NCBI GenBank assembly: GCA_016124845.1
Contig: WGMW01000009.1
Coordinates: 1 to 64,000, forward strand
Direction: 5' to 3'
Source: Flavobacteriales bacterium
GTDB lineage: Bacteria > Bacteroidota > Bacteroidia > UBA10329
DNA length: 64,000 nucleotides
Within the stretch, counting starts at the first letter, position 1; every line of letters starts with the position of its first letter. A program made the position numbers and the translations under genes. This document shows positions 8,350-15,964 of this stretch, piece after piece. The notes below the pieces were generated by a model. The model had not been told where the DNA came from. It was given only the letters and a program-made list of their open reading frames with translations, and did not search any database.

Positions 8350-10073
8350 TGAAAATTAGCACTCGCCTACTATCAAATACTGTTTTAGTTTCTGTAGGAA
8401 TCCTTCCGTTACTCCATTGGATGTTCGGACACGTGCATCAGGATGCTTGGTGGGATGAGTTGATCTCGTTGAAGGATTACGCGTTGGTCACGTTTGAAAC
8501 CACGCGAACTTCCTATCCCGAACCTGGCAATCACATCTTCTTCAACCTGTTCGACAACCTGGTGAGCCGTCTCATTGGCGTTCGGGATTTCTACGAAATG
8601 CTCGATAACCTCTGGAAACTCCGACTGGCTCAAGGACTGTTGGCGATTGGAACGTGCGTTTACACTTTCCTAACGGTAAAACGATTCTTCAGCGAGCGCT
8701 ACGCCAGCCTCGCAGCCATCATTCTGGCCAGCACCATTCCATTCCTGAATTTCTCCTTGCAACTGCGAGGCTACAACATGAGCATGCTTTTCGTCAGCAT
8801 GGTCATCTACCACGGGTGGAGCTACTTGGAAAGCCGCAAATTGTCGCATCTCATACTCACAGGATTGACCTCCTTCTTCCTACTCTACACCATTCCGAGC
8901 AACGTTTATTTCCTGTTTGGACTGAGTGCGGTAATTGGGATTGATTGGCTGCTGCAGTTTCGAGAAAAAGGAGGAAACGAGAAAATGAAAAAGGGGGAAA
9001 AGGAAAAGAAACCTTCTCTGTTCTCCTTTCCGCATCTATGGGTTTTGGCCGCCATCGGCATCGGTGCTGGGATCACATTCGTGGCCTATCAACCCGTTAT
9101 GGAACAATTGCTCGACAACCGTTTCGTGTCGAAAGCTCCACCGGAAAGAGCCTTCGTTCTGACAACTGTTTTCCCTTCGGTGATGAAAGCATTCTTCAGC
9201 TTCCGTTGGCTCTTGCTGATTCCAATACTTGGAGGTTTGTTCTTCTGGCTCACCAAGAAAGAACTGGCTTTCGACCGAAGGAAACTGGCTTATGTGCTGG
9301 TGGCATTCCTTCTTCCGTTCGTTTTTCTTTATGTACATGATAAAGTTCCATTTGAACGGACATTCGTGCATCTCGCACCCGTTTTCGCCATTCTGCTGGC
9401 AGGCATTTCTGCTCTTTTCTTAGAAGGATTGAATCTGAATGAGACCGCAAAACAAGGATTTATAGCGGTGCTTGCCATTTACTGCATGGGCAACTATGTG
9501 TGGCAGGAAAGCGAGATCAACATTCATCTCGACAAGAACCTCGAACGCAACAAACGCGAACAGAACATTTACAACGCCTTTTTCCTTGCGAATAATTTTC
9601 AACCGCACCGGGCTGTGAAGGAATTCATAGCCTTGAACGACACGAATGCGGCCGTAATGTTGGTGGATGAGTTGGACCGCGTGAGTTACCTCTACTATTT
9701 GGAGAAGTACGACATCACCAGCTACGCGATGATTAAGATTCAACCGAAAACGGTGGAGGCACAAGGGCACACTTTCAATCATGTTGGCATGTTCCAAAAG
9801 TCGATGGGAAAAGGCAACAAACCCGCGTTCCAACAGATTCCGGCCAACTTGGACGACAAGAACAAACCCTACAACAATTATCTGCTGCTGACCCAAGTGG
9901 TTTCACAGATCGAACGCGGTAAGAGCATCTACCTTTTTACGGGTTTCCCGAACAAAGCAGAAAAGGCCTTCGACATGTTTTTCAAAAACCAGATTTTGCT
10001 GAAGCGAGAGAATGAGTTCGGCTTTGCCAATCTGTTCAAATTGGAGGTGAGATCCGTTTCCGACCAACCTTGA
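8349..10073 (+). CDS. Multi-span GT-C-like membrane glycosyltransferase (family 39-like)
   Basis: This 574-residue integral membrane protein has about ten or more hydrophobic segments in its first 380 residues, followed by a soluble C-terminal domain of some 190 residues. Near the N-terminus HQDAWWDE carries acidic residues in the first periplasmic loop, as in GT-C polyprenyl-phosphate-sugar transferases (PMT/ArnT type). This suggests transfer of a sugar from a lipid carrier at the outer face of the inner membrane. A lysine/glutamate-rich loop (about 206-224) lies in the cytoplasmic side between membrane segments. The assignment to GT-C is by architecture and the DE motif only, and the acceptor is unknown. 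The gene is coupled to the secreted protein gene upstream. Confidence 0.6.
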   Translation: MKISTRLLSNTVLVSVGILPLLHWMFGHVHQDAWWDELISLKDYALVTFETTRTSYPEPGNHIFFNLFDNLVSRLIGVRDFYEMLDNLWKLRLAQGLLAIGTCVYTFLTVKRFFSERYASLAAIILASTIPFLNFSLQLRGYNMSMLFVSMVIYHGWSYLESRKLSHLILTGLTSFFLLYTIPSNVYFLFGLSAVIGIDWLLQFREKGGNEKMKKGEKEKKPSLFSFPHLWVLAAIGIGAGITFVAYQPVMEQLLDNRFVSKAPPERAFVLTTVFPSVMKAFFSFRWLLLIPILGGLFFWLTKKELAFDRRKLAYVLVAFLLPFVFLYVHDKVPFERTFVHLAPVFAILLAGISALFLEGLNLNETAKQGFIAVLAIYCMGNYVWQESEINIHLDKNLERNKREQNIYNAFFLANNFQPHRAVKEFIALNDTNAAVMLVDELDRVSYLYYLEKYDITSYAMIKIQPKTVEAQGHTFNHVGMFQKSMGKGNKPAFQQIPANLDDKNKPYNNYLLLTQVVSQIERGKSIYLFTGFPNKAEKAFDMFFKNQILLKRENEFGFANLFKLEVRSVSDQP

Positions 10074-10088
10074 TCCACGGTCATGCTG

Positions 10089-10153
10089 TCCGCCTTTGGC
10101 GGATTCAGCATCTATTCTAAGACTGATCAAAAGACCCTGAAACAAGTTCAGGG
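10089..10153. repeat. Two small hairpins in the gap before transketolase
   Basis: TCCGCC-TTT-GGCGGA (10089-10103) and CCCTGAA-ACAAG-TTCAGGG (10135-10153) form compact hairpins after the membrane-protein gene. The second belongs to the common CCTGAACTTGTTTCAGG-style intergenic repeats. Neither has a T-run, so intrinsic termination is uncertain. The rest of the 180-bp gap shows nothing I can name. Confidence 0.55.
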
Positions 10154-10254
10154 TGACGGTAAAATCGCACTGATTGGCTTTTCAAAAGTTATTAACGCGG
10201 CTTTGCTCAGCATAGCTGTTACCCTACTTTTGAACCGAACCAATCAGCCATCAA

Positions 10255-11100
10255 ATGCCCTCCAAAGAAGAACTGAAACGCATCTGTTCGCAGACCCGAA
10301 GAGACATTGTACGAATGGTGGCTGCACCCGCTTCGGGACACCCTGGCGGTTCATTGGGTTGTGTGGAGTTCTTCGTTTCGCTCTACCACGAGATCATGAA
10401 GCCTGACGCGTCCAATTTTACGATGGATGGCAAAGACGAAGACGTGTTCTTTCTTTCAAACGGTCACATTTCTCCGGTTTGGTACAGCGTGCTGGCACGT
10501 TACGGTTATTTCCCAGTAAAAGAGCTCGCCACATTCCGTTTTCTGAACTCGCGATTGCAAGGTCATCCAACGACACATGAAGGATTGCCGGGCATCAGAA
10601 TGGCTTCCGGTTCGTTGGGTATGGGGCTTTCGTGTGGCATTGGAGCGGCACTTTCCAAAAAGCTGAACGGAGAAGACAAATTGGTTTACACGCTTCATGG
10701 CGATGGCGAATTGCAGGAAGGTCAAATATGGGAGGCGGCCATGTTCGCATCAGCCAAGAAAGTTGACAATATCATTGCCACGGTTGACGTTAATGGAAGG
10801 CAGATCGATGGCGACACGGATGATGTGATCGCACTTGGCGATCTGAAAGCAAAGTTTGAAGCATTCGGCTGGAAAGTATTCTCATGCGATGGCAACAATT
10901 TGGATGACCTTTTGAAAACCATGGCAGACTGCAAAGCAGCAACCGGTAAAGGCGTTCCGGTGATCAACCTGATGAAAACCGAAATGGGCATGGGAGTTGA
11001 TTATATGATGGGCTCGCACAAATGGCATGGCGTGGCACCGAATGCGCAGCAGTTGGAAGTGGCGCTCGGCCAATTGGAAGAAACTCTGGGGGATTACTGA
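10255..11100 (+). CDS. Transketolase, N-terminal (TPP-binding) subunit
   Basis: This 281-residue protein covers the first half of transketolase. It shows the His of SGHPGGSLG (about 28-36), HGDGELQEGQ of the thiamine-diphosphate motif (about 146-155) and the partner DVNGRQIDG (about 176-184). It needs the second subunit encoded at 13090-14043 to form the active enzyme of the non-oxidative pentose phosphate pathway. In most genomes with split transketolase the two genes adjoin. Here about 2 kb intervene, holding a VWA-domain gene and a repeat-flanked GxxExxY gene. The stop is 16 bases before the next start. Confidence 0.9.
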   Translation: MPSKEELKRICSQTRRDIVRMVAAPASGHPGGSLGCVEFFVSLYHEIMKPDASNFTMDGKDEDVFFLSNGHISPVWYSVLARYGYFPVKELATFRFLNSRLQGHPTTHEGLPGIRMASGSLGMGLSCGIGAALSKKLNGEDKLVYTLHGDGELQEGQIWEAAMFASAKKVDNIIATVDVNGRQIDGDTDDVIALGDLKAKFEAFGWKVFSCDGNNLDDLLKTMADCKAATGKGVPVINLMKTEMGMGVDYMMGSHKWHGVAPNAQQLEVALGQLEETLGDY

Positions 11101-11116
11101 TTCCCTTCCTGATAAA

Positions 11117-12517
11117 ATGTTCCTTTTGAGGAAACATATTTCTTGCCTGATGTTAGCCTTGGGATTGATTCTCTGGTCTAACACAAGCTCAGTAGCGCAG
11201 GAAAACCCGACCAAACCGCAGAACAGAATCCTATTCGTTTTCGATGGCTCGCAAAGTATGTTCGGCCATTGGGAAAGCGGAATGAAGATCGACATCGCCA
11301 AGCAGATGTTGAATGAGCTTTTGGACAGTTTGAAGAATGTAGAAAACCTTGAACTTGCTTTCAGGGCTTACGGGCATCAGAGTCCTTATATATCTGGTTC
11401 GCAGCGCGATTGCAAGGACACACGTTTGGAAGTGCCATTCGGAGGTGGCGGTGCTTGGGCCATTAAGAAAGCGTTGGAAAAGATCCAGCCGAAGGGAACA
11501 ACACCGATTGCTTATAGTTTAGAGCAATCGGCAAAAGATTTCCCGCCATGTTCCAATTGCCGCAACATGATCATCTTGATCACCGATGGAATTGAGGAAT
11601 GCTATGGTGATCCGTGTGCTGTATCAATGGCGCTTCAATCAAAAGGAATTGTTCTCAAACCATTCGTTATCGGCATTGGCCTTGACCTTGAACTGGTTGA
11701 CCGTTTTAAGTGTATTGGAAGCTACTTCAACGCAAACACCGAGAAATCGTTGAAAGACGTATTGAATGTGGTCATTTCGCAGGCGCTGAACCCCACTTCG
11801 GTGCAAGTGAATCTGCTTGACATTAACGGTGAACCGACCGAAACAGATGTAGACATGACGTTCTACGACTTACATTCGGGCAAGATGGTTTACAACCTCA
11901 TTCACACCATGAACCATCGCGGGGTTCCAGACACATTGGTCATTGATCCGTTGGCTTCTTACCGAATGAAAGTTCACACGGTTCCACCCGTGTTTAAGGA
12001 CAGCATCGAACTGACTCCGGGCATTCACAACATCATTGCGGTGGATGCACCTCAGGGCGACCTCATCATGAAAGTGCAAGGCAAGCACGATTACGAAAAC
12101 CTTCAGGCCATTGTGCGAAAAGGAGGCGATATGAACACGCTAACGATGCAAAAGGTCGGTAGGAAGCAACGCTATTTGGTTGGCACCTACGACCTTGAAA
12201 TCCTGACATTACCAAGGATGTATGTTTCGGGAGTGAACGTGGCGCAAAGCCATACCACCACCGTGGAAATTCCGCAACCAGGCATGGTTCACATTATGCG
12301 TAAATCCAAAGGTGTTGGTGATGTTTTCGTGAAGGATGGAAACTCCCTGAACTGGATTTATTCGCTCGACCCCGAACTTACTTCAGAAAGTATTCCGCTT
12401 CAACCTGGAAGCTACAAAGTGGTGTTCCGACCTACGGGTTCGAAGCGCGCTTTCTACACAATTGATCAGGATTTCACAATTTTCTCTGGCAAATCACAAT
12501 TGGTTGAATTGAGATGA
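11117..12517 (+). CDS. Secreted von Willebrand factor type A domain protein
   Basis: This 466-residue protein has a signal peptide (MFLLRKHISCLMLALGLILW...SVAQ) and a VWA domain from about residue 35 to 220. The metal-ion-dependent adhesion site is visible as FDGSQSMFG (DxSxS-like), a TPI segment and ITDGIEECYGD. The remaining half is beta-rich with repeated 80-90 residue modules and no T9SS tail that I can identify. A longer frame upstream overlaps the transketolase gene, and the ATG at 11117 is chosen because it opens the signal peptide. The position between the two transketolase halves suggests one transcript but says nothing about function. The ligand is unknown. Confidence 0.75.
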   Translation: MFLLRKHISCLMLALGLILWSNTSSVAQENPTKPQNRILFVFDGSQSMFGHWESGMKIDIAKQMLNELLDSLKNVENLELAFRAYGHQSPYISGSQRDCKDTRLEVPFGGGGAWAIKKALEKIQPKGTTPIAYSLEQSAKDFPPCSNCRNMIILITDGIEECYGDPCAVSMALQSKGIVLKPFVIGIGLDLELVDRFKCIGSYFNANTEKSLKDVLNVVISQALNPTSVQVNLLDINGEPTETDVDMTFYDLHSGKMVYNLIHTMNHRGVPDTLVIDPLASYRMKVHTVPPVFKDSIELTPGIHNIIAVDAPQGDLIMKVQGKHDYENLQAIVRKGGDMNTLTMQKVGRKQRYLVGTYDLEILTLPRMYVSGVNVAQSHTTTVEIPQPGMVHIMRKSKGVGDVFVKDGNSLNWIYSLDPELTSESIPLQPGSYKVVFRPTGSKRAFYTIDQDFTIFSGKSQLVELR

Positions 12518-12533
12518 TGAACACTTTTGATAA

Positions 12534-12614
12534 GCCACAGAGACACAGAATGCACAGAGGTTTTCACAGAATGGAAAATCTCGATTTTTCTGTGGAAATC
12601 TGTGTTTCTGTGGC
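12534..12614. repeat. CACAGA/TCTGTG palindromic repeat
   Basis: The left arm starts GCCACAGAGACACAGAATGC and the right arm ends TGTGTTTCTGTGGC, with hexamer repeats CACAGA on the left and TCTGTG on the right, giving an 80-bp imperfect hairpin. It is the same family as the palindromes at 5116-5586, 13031-13071 (right arm only) and 14062-14145. It lies directly upstream of the GxxExxY gene. The short open frames that run through it have repeat composition only. Confidence 0.8.
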
Positions 12615-12626
12615 TAAAATCATGTC

Positions 12627-13013
12627 ATGAAATACTCAGAGAAAGACTTTCCCCTTCAAAAGGAGACCGACATCATCATCGGTTCAGGAATAGAAGTTCA
12701 CAAAAGTCTTGGTGCTGGTTTTCTTGAGATTGTTTACAAGGATGCCTTAGAACTGGAATTCAGACAGAGAAACGTGTTCTTCGAAAGAGAAAAAGAATAT
12801 CCTGTTGTGTACAAGAACGAGATTCTACCTCATTGTTTCTATGCGGATTTTGTAGTATTTGAAAATGTGATCCTTGAAATAAAGGCGAAATCAGACATTG
12901 CCAACGAAGACATTTCACAAACCCTCAATTACCTAAAATGCTCCAACTGCAAAGTTGGTCTGATATTGAATTTCGGTAGAACAACACTTGGTATAAAGCG
13001 ACTTACTCTTTAA
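12627..13013 (+). CDS. GxxExxY protein
   Basis: This 128-residue protein belongs to the GxxExxY family. The naming motif is seen as GAGFLEIVY (G-x-x-E-x-x-Y, about 29-37), and further on come FYADFVVFENVILEIKA (D-x15-E-x-K, about 71-90) and YLKCSNCKVGLILNFG. The D...ExK arrangement is like a PD-(D/E)xK nuclease core. That resemblance is known for the family, but its role is not established. The gene is preceded by a full CACAGA palindrome (12534-12614) and followed by a half palindrome (13031-13071), a bracketing that suggests it moves or is maintained with these repeats. It interrupts the transketolase operon. Confidence 0.85.
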   Translation: MKYSEKDFPLQKETDIIIGSGIEVHKSLGAGFLEIVYKDALELEFRQRNVFFEREKEYPVVYKNEILPHCFYADFVVFENVILEIKAKSDIANEDISQTLNYLKCSNCKVGLILNFGRTTLGIKRLTL

Positions 13014-13030
13014 TGAATACATTGCTGCAT

Positions 13031-13071
13031 TTCTCTGTGAAAACCTTCTGTGCATTCTGTGCCTCTGTGGC
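13031..13071. repeat. Right-arm half of a CACAGA/TCTGTG element
   Basis: It reads TTCTCTGTGAAAACCTTCTG followed by TGCATTCTGTGCCTCTGTGG, matching only the TCTGTG arm of the palindrome family. It sits between the GxxExxY stop and the second transketolase gene, mirroring the full element on the other side. Confidence 0.7.
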
Positions 13072-13089
13072 TAAAAAACATAACTCATC

Positions 13090-14043
13090 ATGGTAATAGA
13101 AAAACTGACCGAAGACCGCGACACACGCTCTGGATTTGGAGCTGGACTTCATGAACTGGGAAAGAACAACGACCAAGTGGTAGCCCTCTGCGCTGACCTT
13201 ACCGGCTCGTTGAAAATGGATGCTTTCCAAAAGGATTTCCCAGACCGTTTTTTCCAAGTTGGAATTGCCGAGGCTAACATGATGAGCATTGCGGCAGGAA
13301 TGACCATCGGTGGGAAAATCCCGTTCACGGGAACGTTCGCCAATTTCAGTACAGGTCGCGTTTACGACCAGATCCGTCAGACCATTGCTTACTCTGGTAA
13401 GAATGTGAAGATCTGTGCATCGCACGCAGGTTTAACGTTGGGAGAAGACGGTGCCACACACCAGATTCTTGAGGACCTTGGCCTGATGAAAATGCTTCCA
13501 GGAATGGTGGTCATCAATCCTTGCGATTACAACCAGACGAAAGCCGCTACACTCGCCATTGCTGAACACGAAGGCCCCGTTTATCTGCGTTTCGGTCGGC
13601 CCAAGGTTCCGAACTTCACTCCTGACAATCAGAAATTCGAGATCGGAAAGGCTTGGAAAATCAGCGAAGGAACAGATGTGAGCATTTTTGCAACAGGTCA
13701 TTTAGTATGGAAAGCGGTTGAGGCTCAGGCCATTCTGGCGGATAAAGGCGTGAGCGCAGAAATCATTAACATCCACACGATTAAACCTTTGGACGTGGAC
13801 GCCATCTTAGCTTCCGTTAACAAAACAGGATGTGCGGTGACGGCCGAAGAACACCAACGCAACGGTGGCCTCGGTGACGGTGTGGCGCAAACGTTGGCTT
13901 TGAACGGTCCGGCACCGATGGAAATGGTGGCAGTGAACGACAGCTTCGGGGAAAGTGGAACTCCTGAGCAACTGTTGGAGAAGTACGGACTGAGTACAGA
14001 AAGCATCGTTGAAGCAGCATTGAAGGTCATCGCGAGAAAGTGA
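13090..14043 (+). CDS. Transketolase, C-terminal (pyrimidine-binding) subunit
   Basis: This 317-residue protein is the partner of the subunit at 10255-11100. It contains the transketolase pyrimidine-binding domain with the catalytic glutamate in [15 protein letters not shown] (about 57-71), the [19 protein letters not shown] stretch and [14 protein letters not shown]. The C-terminal domain ends with the ADP-ribosyl-transferase-like fold typical of the family. Together they transfer two-carbon ketol units in the pentose phosphate pathway. The start lies 18 bases after the half CACAGA element. Its own promoter may be needed because repeats separate it from the first subunit gene. Confidence 0.9.
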   Translation: MVIEKLTEDRDTRSGFGAGLHELGKNNDQVVALCADLTGSLKMDAFQKDFPDRFFQVGIAEANMMSIAAGMTIGGKIPFTGTFANFSTGRVYDQIRQTIAYSGKNVKICASHAGLTLGEDGATHQILEDLGLMKMLPGMVVINPCDYNQTKAATLAIAEHEGPVYLRFGRPKVPNFTPDNQKFEIGKAWKISEGTDVSIFATGHLVWKAVEAQAILADKGVSAEIINIHTIKPLDVDAILASVNKTGCAVTAEEHQRNGGLGDGVAQTLALNGPAPMEMVAVNDSFGESGTPEQLLEKYGLSTESIVEAALKVIARK

Positions 14044-14061
14044 CATGCTTCGCATGATTTA

Positions 14062-14145
14062 GCCACAGAAACACAGATTTACACAGAACAAAAAGAGAGG
14101 AATACTTTTCAGCGAAACCCTCTGTGTTTTCTGTGTTTCTGTGGC
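14062..14145. repeat. CACAGA/TCTGTG palindromic repeat
   Basis: The left arm begins GCCACAGAAACACAGATTTA and the right arm ends TCTGTGTTTCTGTGGC, with about 30 unrelated bases at the centre. It is a full copy of the family seen at 5116-5586 and 12534-12614, here after the second transketolase gene and before the sigma factor gene. It could fold as a long hairpin in RNA. Confidence 0.8.
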
Positions 14146-14181
14146 TACTGAAAGTATTTCGCTTCAACACGAAAATTGCAG

Positions 14182-14733
14182 ATGACCGAAAGTGCGGACA
14201 AACGACTGTTGGAGCAATTCAGAGACCCTTCGTCTCGGAATTTGGCCTTCAGTGAGCTGGTCAACCACTATCAGGAACGGCTTTATTGGCACATCCGCAG
14301 AATCGTCATCGACCATGATGACGCGGATGACGTGCTGCAGAACACCTTCATCAAGGCATTCAAAAATCTGGAACGATTTCGCGAGGACAGTCAACTTTAT
14401 ACTTGGCTGTATCGGATTGCGACCAACGAAAGCATCAGTTTTCTGAAGAGCAAAAGGCGCAACATTTTCGTTTCGTTGGATGATGTCTCGCATGCACTTT
14501 CCAGCAAGTTGGAAGCCGACCCGCAATTGAGTGGAGATGCCATTCAAATGAAGTTGCAGAAAGCAATTCTCACCTTGCCGACCAAGCAACGAATGGTCTT
14601 CAACATGAAGTATTTTGATGAGATGAAGTATGAGGACATGGCGGAGGTCACAGGTACTTCGGTGGGCGCGCTGAAAGCTTCGTACCATCATGCCGTCAAG
14701 AAAATTGAGGCGTACATGAAACAGCAGTTTTAG
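14182..14733 (+). CDS. RNA polymerase sigma factor, ECF (sigma-70) family
   Basis: This 183-residue protein has sigma region 2 (about 25-90, with DADDVLQNTFIKAFKNL and the promoter-melting stretch YTWLYRIATNES) and region 4 (about 125-178, with MKYFDEMKYEDMAEVTGTSV as the helix-turn-helix). The ATG at 14182 is preferred over the TTG six bases earlier. It heads a likely three-gene unit with a membrane-anchored partner and a Spy-like periplasmic protein. That order fits an ECF sigma factor, its anti-sigma factor and a periplasmic sensor. The signal is unknown. A perfect 15-bp inverted repeat follows the stop. Confidence 0.9.
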   Translation: MTESADKRLLEQFRDPSSRNLAFSELVNHYQERLYWHIRRIVIDHDDADDVLQNTFIKAFKNLERFREDSQLYTWLYRIATNESISFLKSKRRNIFVSLDDVSHALSSKLEADPQLSGDAIQMKLQKAILTLPTKQRMVFNMKYFDEMKYEDMAEVTGTSVGALKASYHHAVKKIEAYMKQQF

Positions 14734-14766
14734 AGAGTCGTCAACTTTTGGAAAGTTGACGACTCT
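14734..14766. repeat. Perfect 15-bp inverted repeat between sigma and anti-sigma genes
   Basis: AGAGTCGTCAACTTT (14734-14748), a TGG loop and the exact complement (14752-14766) begin directly after the sigma factor stop. There is no following T-run, so it is more likely an attenuator, RNA-stability hairpin or dispersed repeat than a simple terminator. Confidence 0.7.
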
Positions 14767-14810
14767 GGCAGGATTAAACCTTTTAGAAAGACAATTGTCA
14801 ATGCAACGTG

Positions 14811-15284
14811 ATGAAAACCACAGACAACCATAACGAACCCAAGTTGAACATTGAGGGAATTTCGGAGCAGGAGCTCAAGCGGAATGCTTTCAAAACACCG
14901 GAAGGTTATTTCGAAAACCTCACGCCTCGCGTGATGGAAAGCGTTCGGAATTCGGAACGGCCAGTAAAAGCTGGTTGGTCGGTTTGGATGAAATTTCTGC
15001 CACCTTCCATTGGAGTTGCGGCTGTTGCTTTGGCCGCGTGGTTTTTCATTCCGCCAACGGCTAACGATACGCCTGATTTTGACACCGTTCTGGCTTCACT
15101 GACAGTTGAAGAATTGGCAACTTATGCTGATCTGCAACCTTCGGAATTAGTGAGTTACGAATTGATTGACTACCATCAGGTGGCAATGAACGAAAGCAAA
15201 TTGACCGATGATGACATCATCGAATATTTGGAAACAGAGGAAGACGTGGAATTGAACACGATCATGAACGAAATAGAGATCTGA
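14811..15284 (+). CDS. Probable anti-sigma factor (single-pass membrane protein)
   Basis: I do not match this 157-residue protein to a named family, but it has the usual build of an anti-sigma protein. The N-terminal half (1-60) is cytoplasmic and includes FKTPEGYFENLTPRVMESV, a pattern common in Bacteroidota proteins encoded next to ECF sigma factors. One transmembrane segment follows (about 66-84), and then an acidic periplasmic tail with repeated E/D clusters. The ATG at 14811 is preferred to the GTG just before it. The stop is one base before the next start. The role is inferred from position. Confidence 0.65.
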   Translation: MKTTDNHNEPKLNIEGISEQELKRNAFKTPEGYFENLTPRVMESVRNSERPVKAGWSVWMKFLPPSIGVAAVALAAWFFIPPTANDTPDFDTVLASLTVEELATYADLQPSELVSYELIDYHQVAMNESKLTDDDIIEYLETEEDVELNTIMNEIEI

Positions 15285-15285
15285 G

Positions 15286-15756
15286 ATGAAAAAGCTATTG
15301 ATTTTAAGCGGATTGCTGATACTGAGTTCGATTTGGTTTGCAATGGCGCAGGAAGAACTGGATCCGTCTAAACGAGAGAGATTGGAAGCCTTGAAAGTGG
15401 CTTACCTGACAGAAAAGCTGAGCCTCACGCCAGAGGAAGCGCAGCAGTTCTGGCCAGTATATAATGAATTGGATGACAAGATGCGCGAACTTCGAAAGCA
15501 GCAGCGGGACAACCGCTCCGAGGCGAAGCAGAATTTTGATTCGTTGAGCGATGACGATCTATCAAAGACCATTGATCAGGAACTGGTTTTGGAGCAACAG
15601 GAACTCGACCTGAAAAAGGAATACAACGAGCGTTTCAAGAAGATTCTACCTATTAAAAAGGTGGCGAAACTTTATGCAGCCGAGCATGGCTTCAGGAGAG
15701 AATTGTTGCACCGCGCCAAAGACCGCACTAAAATTCCGGGCGGACCTCCGCATTGA
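15286..15756 (+). CDS. Spy/CpxP-like periplasmic protein (sensor of ECF sigma type)
   Basis: This 156-residue protein has a signal peptide (first 21 residues, cleavage after AMA) and an all-helical, strongly charged mature part. The pattern LSLTPEEAQQFWPVYNELDDKM is characteristic of Bacteroidota proteins annotated as sensors of ECF-type sigma factors and resembles Spy/CpxP LTxxQ-type helices. It probably acts in the periplasm as an envelope-stress chaperone or sensor that reports to the anti-sigma factor. It is the last gene of the unit and is followed by an intrinsic terminator. Confidence 0.7.
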   Translation: MKKLLILSGLLILSSIWFAMAQEELDPSKRERLEALKVAYLTEKLSLTPEEAQQFWPVYNELDDKMRELRKQQRDNRSEAKQNFDSLSDDDLSKTIDQELVLEQQELDLKKEYNERFKKILPIKKVAKLYAAEHGFRRELLHRAKDRTKIPGGPPH

Positions 15757-15774
15757 TCGCATCGAAGTAATCTG

Positions 15775-15804
15775 AAAAGGCGCTGAACGATCAGCGTCTT
15801 TTTT
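15775..15804 (+). terminator. Intrinsic terminator of the ECF sigma operon
   Basis: The stem GGCGCTGA/TCAGCGTC with loop ACGA is followed by six T residues, about 20 bases after the stop of the Spy-like gene. Confidence 0.8.
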
Positions 15805-15964
15805 CGTTGTAACCATTGATGGGAATTATAGTTTAACTGGCCAGCTGAACATTGCGGCAACAGGTACAGAAATCAAGGGCTGCCGTAAGTTTTCAGACAA
15901 ATTGAATGATTGAATTTTTTGTATAATCGCGCAAGCAAAACCAAAACCTTTTTACACAACAAAA

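Noticed and set aside
11027-11116. Longer N-terminus for the VWA protein
   Set aside because: The extension overlaps the transketolase gene in another frame, and the ATG at 11117 opens a clean signal peptide.
12527-12727. Short open frame through the CACAGA palindrome
   Set aside because: Composition is that of the repeat itself and it overlaps the start of the GxxExxY gene in another frame.
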